From NCBI GenBank assembly GCA_963813495.1, contig CAWEZC010000010.1:310001-374000 (forward strand): 64,000 bases of DNA, given 5' to 3'. A program made the translations under genes and the position numbers. Source of the stretch: JACVRW01 sp963813495 (lineage in GTDB: Bacteria; Actinomycetota; Thermoleophilia; Solirubrobacterales; Thermoleophilaceae). Below the pieces are notes generated by a model that saw only the letters and a program-made list of their open reading frames with translations, was not told the origin of the DNA and ran no database searches. Shown here piece after piece: positions 52,421 through 60,075 of the stretch; within the stretch, counting starts at the first letter, position 1, and every line of letters starts with the position of its first letter.

Positions 52421-52994
52421 GAGTGCGCTCCTTGATCTCCCGCTCCACCAGATCAAAGGCGGCGGCCGCGGCGGCGGCGTTGCCGTCGCCCAGCTTTCCG
52501 GGGAACTTCTCGCGGATCGCTGCCGCCACCGAGTCGAGCGAGATCAGGCCGCTGAGCGCCGCGAACCCGCCGACCAGCACGGCGTTGGGTATCGGCCTTC
52601 CCAGGTGCTCACGCGCGAGCTCGGTTGCGGGGACCGTCAGCAGGTGCTCGCGGCGAAAACGCTCGAACAGCTCGCCGAGCCCGAGCCCGTCGAAGCTACG
52701 CGCCGAGTTGATCAGGATGAACCCGTCGGCGCCGAGCCCGCTGAACACGTCGACCTGGTGGAGCAGCGTGGGATCCTGGATGATCAGCGCGTCGGGCTCC
52801 CCGACTGGCTCGCGCACCCGGATCTCCCTGTCGTCGATGCGGCAGAACGCCACGACCGGAGCGCCGGTGCGCTCGGAGCCGAAGCTCGGGAACGCCTGCG
52901 CATGGCGGCCCTCGATGAAGGCCGCGATGGAGAGCATCTCCGCGGCCGTGACGACGCCCTGGCCGCCGCGCCCATGGATGCGCACCTGGAACAT
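52413..52994 (-). CDS. porG: 2-oxoacid:ferredoxin oxidoreductase gamma subunit (PorG)
   Basis: The 193-residue protein starts FQVRIHGRGGQGVVTAAEML and has FPSFGSERTGAPVVAFCRIDD, the hallmarks of the gamma subunit, and ends in the usual alpha-helical segment (VAAAIREKFPGKLGDGNAAA). It is the first gene of the porGAB-gltD-like-ppdK operon. An upstream in-frame start at 53078 is possible but the conserved region begins at 52994. A TATCAC -10-like element (53022-53027, this strand) and a motif copy at 53053 lie upstream. Confidence 0.94.
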   Translation of the reverse strand: MFQVRIHGRGGQGVVTAAEMLSIAAFIEGRHAQAFPSFGSERTGAPVVAFCRIDDREIRVREPVGEPDALIIQDPTLLHQVDVFSGLGADGFILINSARSFDGLGLGELFERFRREHLLTVPATELAREHLGRPIPNAVLVGGFAALSGLISLDSVAAAIREKFPGKLGDGNAAAAAAAFDLVEREIKERTHA

Positions 52995-53052
52995 CGACCG
53001 ATTCTCCTGCCGGGGCGGCCGCGTGATATCCGTGGAACACGCCCGTCCGATC

Positions 53053-53065
53053 GGGGGAAACCCGC
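53053..53065. promoter_or_regulatory. recurring motif GGGGGAAACCCGC upstream of the por operon
   Basis: The site shares GGGAAACC with the hydrogenase-operon site. With TATCAC at 53022-53027 (minus strand) as the -10 element, it would lie at about -38 to -50 of the por operon. Confidence 0.45.
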
Positions 53066-53109
53066 AGACCCCTGCCACCAGGTAGCGATCCGAAGCCGCA
53101 GGCCGCGAC

Positions 53110-53128
53110 GTCCGTAGCTGCTACGGAC
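53110..53128. promoter_or_regulatory. perfect palindrome GTCCGTAG-CTG-CTACGGAC
   Basis: Eight-base arms match perfectly around a 3-base spacer. It lies in the 226-base divergent region between porG and the alpha/beta hydrolase gene. It looks like the symmetric form of the recurring motif. Confidence 0.55.
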
Positions 53129-53220
53129 CGGGTTACGAAGGGTGTGCGGATGCGAGGACAGCGGCCCCTGCGTAGCTTTCGCGAAATGAATGCAGCTGTG
53201 TTCGAGGGCGCGAGAAGACG

Positions 53221-54288
53221 GTGAGCCAGGAGAAGCCCGTAGTCTCGGGATTCATGTCACAACCCAAAGGCGGCAGCCGGGAGGAGCCGAGTTCGCGCGC
53301 GGCCGAGCCGGAGCTCGACGGGCTGAACGAGATCGTCCTGCATGGGCACAGCGTCCTCTACCGCTCGGCGGGCAGCGGACCCGTGGTCGTGCTGGTCCAC
53401 GGGATCACGTCGACATCGGCCACCTGGGCCAACGTGCTGCCGTATCTGGCCGAGCGCTTCACCGTCATCGCTCCCGATCTGCTCGGCCACGGCGAATCGG
53501 CCAAGCCACGAGGGGACTATTCGCTGGGGGCCTACGCGAGCGGGATCCGCGATCTGCTGACCGCGCTGGGACACGAGCGAGCGACGTTCGTCGGGCACTC
53601 CCTGGGCGGTGGTATCGCCATGCAGCTCGCATACCAGTTCCCCGAGCACTGCGAGCGCCTGGTCCTGGTGAGCAGCGGTGGGTTGGGGCGCGACATCACG
53701 CTGCTGCTGCGGGCCGCCAGCCTTCCGGGCTCTGAGCTCGTGCTTCCGCTGCTCGTCAACGACCAGGTGCTCGGGGCCGGCCGGGTGGTGGGAGACTTGC
53801 TCGGCCGCATCGGGTTGCGCGTGCACACCGACGTGGAGGAGGTCCTGCGCGGTCATGCCTCGCTCTCCGACGGCGAGGCGCGCGCGGCGTTCCTGCACAC
53901 GCTCAGGACGATCGTCGATCTCCGAGGTCAGCGGGTGGATGCGCGCGATCGCCTCTACCTCGCCCGAGCTCTCCCGTTCCTGCTCGTCTGGGGCGAGCGC
54001 GACCCGATCATCCCGGTCGAGCACGCGCGCGCGGCCCATCGGCTGGTACCGGGCAGTCGGCTCGAGATCTTTCCCGACGCGGGCCACTTCCCACACCTCG
54101 ACGATCCGCTTCGCTTCGTCCAGCTGCTGATCAACTTCATGGAGACGAGCGAGCCCGCGCAGGTCGATGCCGACCGCTGGACCGAGTTGCTGCGCACCGG
54201 TGCGGACGAGGTCGCCTCGTCGGCGGGGCCTGCGTCTCGGCGTCGCCGGCCCGCCAAGTCGGTGGCCGGCCGCCGATCGACGAGCTGA
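53221..54288 (+). CDS. alpha/beta hydrolase
   Basis: The 355-residue protein has an alpha/beta-hydrolase fold: oxyanion region VVVLVHGITSTSATWANVLP, nucleophile Ser in FVGHSLGGGIAMQLA, acid Asp in LLVWGERDPIIPVEHA, and His in FPDAGHFPHLDDP. It probably hydrolyses an ester or a similar bond; the substrate is unknown. The C terminus is an Arg/Ser-rich tail (ASRRRRPAKSVAGRRSTS). GTG at 53221 and ATG at 53254 are both possible starts; neither has a strong Shine-Dalgarno, so the start is uncertain. Confidence 0.88.
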   Translation: MSQEKPVVSGFMSQPKGGSREEPSSRAAEPELDGLNEIVLHGHSVLYRSAGSGPVVVLVHGITSTSATWANVLPYLAERFTVIAPDLLGHGESAKPRGDYSLGAYASGIRDLLTALGHERATFVGHSLGGGIAMQLAYQFPEHCERLVLVSSGGLGRDITLLLRAASLPGSELVLPLLVNDQVLGAGRVVGDLLGRIGLRVHTDVEEVLRGHASLSDGEARAAFLHTLRTIVDLRGQRVDARDRLYLARALPFLLVWGERDPIIPVEHARAAHRLVPGSRLEIFPDAGHFPHLDDPLRFVQLLINFMETSEPAQVDADRWTELLRTGADEVASSAGPASRRRRPAKSVAGRRSTS

Positions 54289-54424
54289 GGGCCGCCCAGG
54301 AGCTCGGAGCTCAGCTCGGGCGGCTGAAGGCCCGGCTGGCGAGCAACGGATGCGCTCCTGATGGAGATGGCGCCCCGGCCGGCTCGAGCTCGGCGTGGTC
54401 GGGCGCGCTCTCCCCTCAGCGCCG

Positions 54425-54775
54425 CTAGTTCTTTCTGGCGGACGTGCGCTTGCGCGCGCTGGAGCCGCTCGCGGTCCCGGTCCTCCGCTTCGCGGGCTTT
54501 CGCTTGCCCGCGACCGCCTGCTGGACCTCCTCCAGATCCTTGGTTACGTGCCTGCTCACCCTGCGGAGGTTCTTGCGTGCGTCTCGCAGCGTGGTCTCCA
54601 TGTCCTTGAGCAACTCGCGCGATCCGCGGCTCATCTCGGACCGGAGGTCCTTCAGCGCCGACTCGGCCGCATCGATGGAGTCGTGCAACCGCTCCAACGC
54701 CTTGTCGCCGCTGCTACGGGCACCTGTCTTGCCTGCGGTCTTGGTCTGTGTCGTCTTTGTCTGTCTCTGGGCCAC
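54425..54775 (-). CDS. small lysine-rich histone H1-like protein
   Basis: The 116-residue protein has a basic N terminus (QTKTTQTKTAGKTGARSS), a charged helical centre likely to form a coiled coil (ALERLHDSIDAAESALKDLRSE, LLKDMETTLRDARKNLRRV), and a Lys/Arg/Ala/Ser-rich tail (GKRKPAKRRTGTASG, SSARKRTSARKN). The tail resembles H1-like nucleoid proteins of high-GC bacteria. DNA or RNA binding is inferred from composition only. Confidence 0.7.
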   Translation of the reverse strand: MAQRQTKTTQTKTAGKTGARSSGDKALERLHDSIDAAESALKDLRSEMSRGSRELLKDMETTLRDARKNLRRVSRHVTKDLEEVQQAVAGKRKPAKRRTGTASGSSARKRTSARKN

Positions 54776-54899
54776 CTCACCCCTCCGCGGTCGTGAGCAT
54801 TTCCGATGCTCAGCCTACGCCCGTGATCACGCCTCGCGCCGGGTGATGGAGCGCGATGGCTCTTCCACGCGGTCGTCGAGGGGCGGCTCGCCCGCGACG

Positions 54900-55358
54900 C
54901 TAGCGCCCGAGCGTGCGTCCCAGCTCGCGCGCGCGGGCCGCGAGGCCGTCGAGCAGGTCGCGGACCGAGGCGAGCCCGGCGCGCAGCTCCTCGTCGCCGG
55001 CCTCGACCGGCAGCATCGAGTCCTGCAGCGCGACGAGGGCGAGGTCCGCTTCGGCCACGGCGTCGACGGCACGCTCGATATAGCCGGGCGCGCCGCTGGG
55101 CGACAGCCCGGGGGACGGCTCCTCGAAGCTGCGTCCGGACAGTCCGTGGCGCTCCGCGAAGGCCGCATGGGTGCGTCGCGCCCGGCCGAACGCCAACTGC
55201 ACCGGCCGGAAGAAGACCTCCTCGAGGCGCTCCGCGTTGTGGTCGTCGAGCCGTTCGTAGGCCTCGGTGAGGTAGGCGAGTGCGAAGCCGAGCTCCTCGA
55301 TCGCCTCGGCGATGGTGTCGAGCAGCTGTTGGCGCGCCTCGGCGGCAGAGTAGGCCAT
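54900..55358 (-). CDS. helical protein of unknown function
   Basis: The 152-residue protein is Ala/Leu/Glu-rich and probably all-helical: YSAAEARQQLLDTIAEAIEELG, FALAYLTEAYERLDDHNAERL, ELRAGLASVRDLLDGLAARA. No motif of a known family is recognised. It lies alone between the histone-like gene and a divergent reductase gene, 59 bases from the latter. The codon use matches its neighbours, which supports it as real. Confidence 0.65.
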   Translation of the reverse strand: MAYSAAEARQQLLDTIAEAIEELGFALAYLTEAYERLDDHNAERLEEVFFRPVQLAFGRARRTHAAFAERHGLSGRSFEEPSPGLSPSGAPGYIERAVDAVAEADLALVALQDSMLPVEAGDEELRAGLASVRDLLDGLAARARELGRTLGR

Positions 55359-55417
55359 GCCCGTGAGACTAGGCCGGGACCGCGTGTTTCAGCTGCGGCC
55401 ATAACGGAAACGCCTTA

Positions 55418-56446
55418 GTGATGGGCGCCGTGCTCCTCACCGGCGCCACGGGCTTCGTAGGGACGGAACTGCTGCAGCGTTTCCTGTCGCGCGGTGAACG
55501 CCATGTCTACGCCCTCGTGCGCGCTCCCGACGACCGTGCCGCAGCCGGGCGGCTGGCGGCGCACCCCCGCCTGACCGCGGTCGCCGGCGACATCGAACAG
55601 AAGGGCCTCGGCCTGGCGCCGGCGACGGCGCGGCGGCTCAGGAGCGACGTGAGCACGGTGATCCACTGCGCCGCCTCGGTCTCCTTCGATCTGCCCCTGG
55701 CCGAATCGCGCCGGGTCAACGTGGAGGGGACTCGCAACGTGCTCGAGCTCGGCGAGCGCTGTGACGGGCTCGAACGGCTCACCTACGTGTCCACCGCCTA
55801 TGTGGCCGGCGAGCCGCCCGGGGTCTTCGGTGAGGACCAGCTCGATGTCGGTCAGCGCTTTCGCAACAGCTACGAGCGCTCGAAGTTCGAGGCCGAGCTG
55901 ATGCTTCAGGAGCGCGGCGCCCATCTTCCGTTGCAGGTGCTGCGGCCGAGCATCGTCGTCGGTGACAGCCGCACCGGGCGCACCTCCTCGTTCAACGTGC
56001 TCTACGGACCGCTCAAGGCCATCGCCCGCGGCGCGATTCCCGCAATACCCGCGCGCCGCTCTTCACCGGTGGACGTGGTGCCCGTCGACTACGTGGCCGA
56101 TCGCGCCTACGAGCTCGCCAGCGGAGGTCCCGAGGGCACCTTTCATCTCGTCGCCGGGCGCAATGCGACCAGCGTGGGCCGCCTGCTCGAGCTGGCCGGC
56201 GAGCACCTCGGCAGGCGGCCCCCGGCCGTGCTGCCGCCCCGGGCCTACCGTCGCCTCGTGCACCCTCTGCTGCGCCGCCGCCGGCCAGGCCTGAGAAAGA
56301 TGGAGGTCTATTTTCCGTACTTCTCGATGCGGGTGCGTTTCGACGATCGCAAGCTCGGCCCGGCGCCGCCGGTGGAGGGCTATTTCGGGCGCCTGATCCA
56401 GTTCGCTCAGGCCGCGCGCTGGGGCAGGCGCGAGCCGGACGCGTAG
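55418..56446 (+). CDS. extended SDR / thioester-reductase-like NAD(P)-binding protein
   Basis: The 342-residue protein is an extended short-chain reductase with TGATGFVGTELLQRFL (NAD(P) loop), VIHCAASVSFD, RLTYVSTAYVAGEPPG, catalytic Tyr/Lys in NSYERSKFEAELML, and PSIVVGDSRTGRTSSFN. These phrases occur in the fatty acyl-CoA/thioester reductase and male-sterility-type group, so an acyl or sterol-like substrate is possible. Start is GTG 55418 or the adjacent ATG 55421. It is followed after 10 bases by a TetR gene. Confidence 0.85.
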   Translation: MMGAVLLTGATGFVGTELLQRFLSRGERHVYALVRAPDDRAAAGRLAAHPRLTAVAGDIEQKGLGLAPATARRLRSDVSTVIHCAASVSFDLPLAESRRVNVEGTRNVLELGERCDGLERLTYVSTAYVAGEPPGVFGEDQLDVGQRFRNSYERSKFEAELMLQERGAHLPLQVLRPSIVVGDSRTGRTSSFNVLYGPLKAIARGAIPAIPARRSSPVDVVPVDYVADRAYELASGGPEGTFHLVAGRNATSVGRLLELAGEHLGRRPPAVLPPRAYRRLVHPLLRRRRPGLRKMEVYFPYFSMRVRFDDRKLGPAPPVEGYFGRLIQFAQAARWGRREPDA

Positions 56447-56456
56447 AGTCTCTCTC

Positions 56457-57071
56457 ATGGCCGTGCCACAGTCGGCGAGCTCAGCCCCGCCCGGTGGCGC
56501 CCGAGAACGGATTCTCGAGGCGGCGTACGACCTGTTCAGCCGCGAAGGGATTGCCGCAGTGGGCGTCGACACGATCGTCGCGGAGGCGGGCGTCGCCAAA
56601 ATGACGCTCTACCGCCACTTCCCGTCGAAGGCCGAGCTCGCGCTCGCCTTCCTGGAGCGCCGCGAGGAGCGCTGGACCCGCGAATGGCTCCAGGCCGAGG
56701 CCATCCGCCGCGGCTCCACCCCCGCCGAGCGGTTGCTCGCCATCTTCGACGTCTTCGCCGAATGGTTCGCGCTCGAGAGCTTCGAGGGCTGCTCGTTCGT
56801 GAACATCCTCCTGGAGATCTCTGACCGCGATGACCAGATCCGGGTGGCCAGCGTCAGGCACCTGGCCAACATTCGCGAGTTCGTGCGCGGGCTTGCGGAG
56901 GAGGCCGGGGCAGAGGACCCCGAAGGCCTCGCCTGTCAGTGGCACATCCTCATGAAGGGCTCGATCGTGGCGGCGGGCGAGGGCGATCGCGATGCAGCCT
57001 GGCGAGCTCAGGACGTGGGCGCCCTGCTGCTCGAGCGCGAGCTCGGCATCCGCGTTCCCGGATCCTCCTAG
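56457..57071 (+). CDS. TetR-family transcriptional regulator
   Basis: The 204-residue protein has the TetR N-terminal HTH: ARERILEAAYDLFSREGIAAVGVDTIVAEAGVAKMTLYRHFPSKAELALAFL. The ligand-binding C-terminal part (FEGCSFVNILLEISD, QWHILMKGSIVAAGEGD) resembles the TetR_C subgroup that often controls efflux or reductase genes. It probably forms an operon with the preceding SDR gene and may control it. Confidence 0.93.
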   Translation: MAVPQSASSAPPGGARERILEAAYDLFSREGIAAVGVDTIVAEAGVAKMTLYRHFPSKAELALAFLERREERWTREWLQAEAIRRGSTPAERLLAIFDVFAEWFALESFEGCSFVNILLEISDRDDQIRVASVRHLANIREFVRGLAEEAGAEDPEGLACQWHILMKGSIVAAGEGDRDAAWRAQDVGALLLERELGIRVPGSS

Positions 57072-57149
57072 TCCGAGGCCCGGCGGGCGCCCGGTACAAG
57101 ACTTCGGCTCCGACCATTAGTCGAATGCCAAACGGGGATGGCCGCAGCG

Positions 57150-57488
57150 CTAGGGGCCGAACGCGGAGTTCGTACGGCGTCGCAACGCGCGCGCCCGGTC
57201 GGTGCCCCGGCGCCCGCGCCACGGGTGGGGACCCTTGGCCCAGGGGTGCCAGCCGAGCGTCCCGTAGTGCTCGCGCACGCGCGCCTTCAGGTCGCCCCGG
57301 TGGTCCTGGCACGAATAGCGGTTGGCCCCGTAGATGCCGCGGCCGTGCCACACGAGCCAGCGATCCGGCTCGGCGTCGACGTACTCGCCATGGCGCAGGT
57401 CGAGGAGCTGGTGCTCGAGGTTGGCCTGCGTCTCGGGGCCGGGCCTGCAGCCGCAGAACTCACACCTGAAGACGACCGCGACGGGCAC
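57150..57488 (-). CDS. small protein with N-terminal CxxC motif, unknown function
   Basis: The 112-residue protein starts VAVVFRCEFCGCRPGPETQ, a cluster of cysteines that could bind zinc, and has a central LDLRHGEYVDAEPDRWLVWHGRGIYG and YSCQDHRGDLKARVREHYG. The tail is basic. No named family is recognised. It lies 9 bases after the Crp/Fnr gene on the same strand, so it may share its transcript. Non-random motifs and regular codon use make it more likely than the antisense frames. Confidence 0.65.
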   Translation of the reverse strand: MPVAVVFRCEFCGCRPGPETQANLEHQLLDLRHGEYVDAEPDRWLVWHGRGIYGANRYSCQDHRGDLKARVREHYGTLGWHPWAKGPHPWRGRRGTDRARALRRRTNSAFGP

Positions 57489-57497
57489 ACGGTCAAG

Positions 57498-58319
57498 CTA
57501 CCCCAAGCGGAGCCGCTCCGAATCGCGACCGCCGGCCGTCTCGCGCCGCTCCCAGTGGATCTCGGCGAGCTCGGCGGGCGGGTCTCCGCGCAACAGCCAC
57601 GTCCCGTCGGCCTTGCGCAGGAGCAGGCCGCTCTCATCGATCCTGCGCAGGCCGGTGGTCACCGAGGCGCGGCGGCTCCCGACGAGCTGACCGAGAAGCT
57701 CGTGGGACATCCGCAGTCGGATGCTGATCCCGTCCGGCGTGACGTGGCCCCAGCGCTCGGCCAGGTGCCAGAAGAGAACGAGCAGCCGCGTCTCGACCGG
57801 CGAGAGTTGTAGGAGCGCCTGGTGAATCGACATTCGCAGCGTTCGCCTGACGGCCCGCTCGAGCAGCGCGCGCATCACCTGCGGCCAGCGCGCGAGCATG
57901 CGGGCGAGCTGCTCGTCGAGGATCGCGAGCCCCACGGGCGCAAGCACGTGCCAGCGTACGTGGTAGCGGACGAGCCCCCCTTCACGGAGGGGGACCCAGG
58001 GTTGCAGCACATCGCCCTCGCCGAGCAACTCGGTGCAGGTCGAGCCCGCGAGGATGACGTCGCGCGCCAGCACCCCCTTGAGCATCAGGAAGCCGAGCCG
58101 GCCCCGATCGCCCTCGTCGTGCGGCACCTCCCAGCGTCCACAGGGAAGCGACTTGACCCGTGCTACGAGCTCGAGCCGGGCCTGCCGGATCTGCGCCGCG
58201 GGCACCCGCAATCCGAGCTCGGGGTCGACCTCCAGCAGGCGGACCGATCCCTCCTGCGCCGGATCGGATCGCGTCGAGGTCTCGCCGACATGGTCCTGCG
58301 AACCCTGCTCGCTGCTCAT
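57498..58319 (-). CDS. Crp/Fnr-family transcriptional regulator
   Basis: The 273-residue protein has a cNMP-like sensor domain (GRLGFLMLKGVLARDVILAGSTCTELLGEGDVLQPW), a long dimerisation helix (RALLERAVRRTLRMSIHQALLQL), and a Crp-type HTH (IRLRMSHELLGQLVGSRRASVTTGLRRIDESGLLLRKADGTW). The FNR cysteines are absent, so oxygen sensing by an Fe-S cluster is unlikely. It is divergent from the hyp/hhy hydrogenase operon, and the gap holds a palindrome-rich site, so it is the obvious candidate regulator of that operon. Confidence 0.9.
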   Translation of the reverse strand: MSSEQGSQDHVGETSTRSDPAQEGSVRLLEVDPELGLRVPAAQIRQARLELVARVKSLPCGRWEVPHDEGDRGRLGFLMLKGVLARDVILAGSTCTELLGEGDVLQPWVPLREGGLVRYHVRWHVLAPVGLAILDEQLARMLARWPQVMRALLERAVRRTLRMSIHQALLQLSPVETRLLVLFWHLAERWGHVTPDGISIRLRMSHELLGQLVGSRRASVTTGLRRIDESGLLLRKADGTWLLRGDPPAELAEIHWERRETAGGRDSERLRLG

Positions 58320-58363
58320 ACAGACCGTCCTCCCTCAGTCCATGCGCGAGCCTACCTCGGCCG

Positions 58364-58391
58364 TGTTGAAATGCAACGTTGAACCGCAACA
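58364..58391. promoter_or_regulatory. tandem palindromic operator candidate for Crp/Fnr
   Basis: Two half-units, GTTGAAATGCAAC and GTTGAACCGCAAC, lie head to tail. Each is GTTG-5-CAAC, with a CAACGTTG palindrome at their junction. The block lies between the divergent Crp/Fnr gene and hypC, 45-72 bases from the regulator start. Confidence 0.5.
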
Positions 58392-58418
58392 GCCCGGCTT
58401 TGCAGGTGTAAGCCGGGC
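58392..58418 (+). other. stem-loop upstream of hypC
   Basis: GCCCGGCTT and AAGCCGGGC form a perfect 9-base-pair stem around a 9-base loop. It abuts the operator candidate and lies 43 bases before the hypC ATG. It could be an RNA hairpin in the leader, a factor-binding palindrome, or a weak attenuator; no T-run follows. Confidence 0.5.
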
Positions 58419-58460
58419 CGCTTAAGGTCGCCCCGCGAGCGAGCGTGGGGAGGAGCGGTT

Positions 58461-58739
58461 ATGTGCCTGGCCATTCCCGGCCAGATCGTCGAGATCGTCG
58501 ACGCCGAGAACCGTCTCGCGAAGGTCGACGTCGCCGGCGTGCAGCGCACGATCAACATCGGCCTTCTGGACGAGGACGGCACCGGTGTGGACTCCGGCGA
58601 CTGGGTGCTCATCCACGTCGGCTTCGCGATGTCGCGGGTGGACGAGGACGAGGCGATCGCCACCCGCCGCCAGCTGGAGCGGATGGGCGAGAACTACGAG
58701 GCCGAGCTCGAGGAGCTCAAGGCGAGCGTGATCGAGTGA
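58461..58739 (+). CDS. hypC: hydrogenase maturation chaperone HypC
   Basis: The 92-residue protein has the invariant N terminus MCLAIPGQIVEI, where Cys2 binds the iron carrying CN and CO ligands, followed by an OB-fold (LAKVDVAGVQRTINIGLL, GDWVLIHVGFAMSRVD). It carries the Fe(CN)2CO unit with HypD to the large subunit. GGGGAGGAG precedes the ATG. Its TGA overlaps the next GTG start (GTGA). Confidence 0.97.
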   Translation: MCLAIPGQIVEIVDAENRLAKVDVAGVQRTINIGLLDEDGTGVDSGDWVLIHVGFAMSRVDEDEAIATRRQLERMGENYEAELEELKASVIE

Positions 58740-58963
58740 ACGAGTCGCAGGTCGCCAACTCGTGCGGGGACCACTGCATCACCTGCTCCGACGAGGGCAT
58801 CCCGATGCAGGTCGAGCGCATCGACGAGGGCCGCGGCCTGGCTCTCTGCGCTGCCGAGGACGGCTCGCGCAGCACGGTCGAGATCACGCTGGTCGAGCCG
58901 GTGGCGCCCGGCGACCGGCTGCTGGTCCATGCCGGGGTCGCGCTGGTGGGGCTCGAGGCATGA
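58736..58963 (+). CDS. second HypC/HupF-like small OB-fold protein
   Basis: The 75-residue frame starts with GTG overlapping the hypC stop and ends overlapping hypD as ATGA, so it is tightly coupled on both sides. It has a cysteine motif (SCGDHCITCSDEG) in place of the MCLAIPG start, then PMQVERIDEGRGLALC, ITLVEPVAPGDRLLVHAGVALVGLEA, which follows the HypC beta-barrel pattern. It looks like the HupF/HypC variants seen in group 1h clusters of actinobacteria. A specialised carrier or oxygen-protection role is possible but not shown. Confidence 0.8.
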   Translation: MNESQVANSCGDHCITCSDEGIPMQVERIDEGRGLALCAAEDGSRSTVEITLVEPVAPGDRLLVHAGVALVGLEA

Positions 58964-60075
58964 AGTACGTCGACGAGTTCCGCGATCCCGAGCTGGGGCG
59001 CGTGCTGGCCACGGAGATCCTGGGCGCGGTCGAGCCCGGTCGCCATTACAAGTTCATGGAGGTCTGCGGGGGCCACACGCACTCGATCTACAAGTACGGC
59101 GTCGACGACCTGCTGCCCGCCAACGTCGAGCTCGTGCACGGCCCGGGCTGCCCCGTCTGCGTGATCCCGATGGGCCGCGTGGACGATGGCATTGCGATCG
59201 CCCGCGAGCCGGGGGTGATCTTCACCTGCTTCGGCGACATGATGCGCGTACCGGGTTCGGAGGGCAGCCTGCTCGAGGCCAAGGCGGAGGGCGCGGACAT
59301 CCGCATGGTCTACTCGCCGCTCGACGCGCTGCGCATCGCCAAGCAGAACCCCGACCGCGAGGTGGTCTTCTTCGCGATCGGCTTCGAGACCACGGCACCG
59401 TCGACAGCCCTCACTCTCAAGCGCGCGAAGGCCGAGGGCGTAGAGAACTTCTCCTGTATGTGCAGTCACGTGACGATCGTGCCGCCGCTACGTGCGCTGC
59501 TCGATTCGCCCGACCTGCGGCTCGACGGGTTCGTCGGCCCGGGTCACGTATCGACAGTCGTCGGGGCCCGGCCGTTCCAGTTCATCCCCGCCGACTACGG
59601 CAAGCCGATCGTCGTCGCCGGCTTCGAGCCGCTCGACATCCTCCAGGCGATCCGGATGATCCTCGCGCAGCTCGCCGAGGGCCGCTGCGAGGTCGAGAAC
59701 CAGTACGCGCGTGTGGTGCCCGAGGAGGGCAACCCGCGGGCGCTCGCGGTCATGGCCGAGGTGTTCGAGCTGCGGCCGCACTTCGAGTGGCGCGGGCTCG
59801 GCTTCATCTCGCAGAGCGGGCTGAAGCTCTCGGAGGCCTACGCCGACCTGGACGCCGAGCTGCGCTTCAGCGTCCCCGGCGTGCGCGTCGCGGACCCGAA
59901 GGCGTGCCAGTGCGGCGAGGTGCTGAAGGGCGTGATCAAGCCCTGGGAATGCAAGGTGTTCGGGACCGCGTGCACTCCCGAGCGCCCGATCGGCACCTGC
60001 ATGGTCTCCTCCGAGGGCGCCTGCGCCGCCTACTACAACTACGGCCGCTTCGCGCGCGAGCGGGAGGTCGTGTAG
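58960..60075 (+). CDS. hypD: hydrogenase maturation factor HypD
   Basis: The 371-residue protein contains the conserved HypD motifs: FMEVCGGHTHSIYKYG, HGPGCPVCVIPMGRVD, FTCFGDMMRVPGS, FFAIGFETTAPSTA, GPGHVSTVVG, and the C-terminal cluster cysteines (ACQCGEVLKG, ECKVFGTACTPERPIGTCMVSSEGACAAYYNY). It is the Fe-S scaffold on which Fe(CN)2CO is assembled with HypC. The stop is directly followed by the hypE GTG. Confidence 0.97.
   Translation: MKYVDEFRDPELGRVLATEILGAVEPGRHYKFMEVCGGHTHSIYKYGVDDLLPANVELVHGPGCPVCVIPMGRVDDGIAIAREPGVIFTCFGDMMRVPGSEGSLLEAKAEGADIRMVYSPLDALRIAKQNPDREVVFFAIGFETTAPSTALTLKRAKAEGVENFSCMCSHVTIVPPLRALLDSPDLRLDGFVGPGHVSTVVGARPFQFIPADYGKPIVVAGFEPLDILQAIRMILAQLAEGRCEVENQYARVVPEEGNPRALAVMAEVFELRPHFEWRGLGFISQSGLKLSEAYADLDAELRFSVPGVRVADPKACQCGEVLKGVIKPWECKVFGTACTPERPIGTCMVSSEGACAAYYNYGRFAREREVV

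Noticed and set aside
54289..54424. Small ORFs in the gap after the alpha/beta hydrolase gene
   Set aside because: They are short, Arg/Ala-rich, lack ribosome-binding sites and overlap the histone-like gene; nothing else was seen there.
58392..58418. Rho-independent terminator
   Set aside because: The hairpin lacks a T-run and lies in front of hypC, so it is listed as a stem-loop of unknown role.
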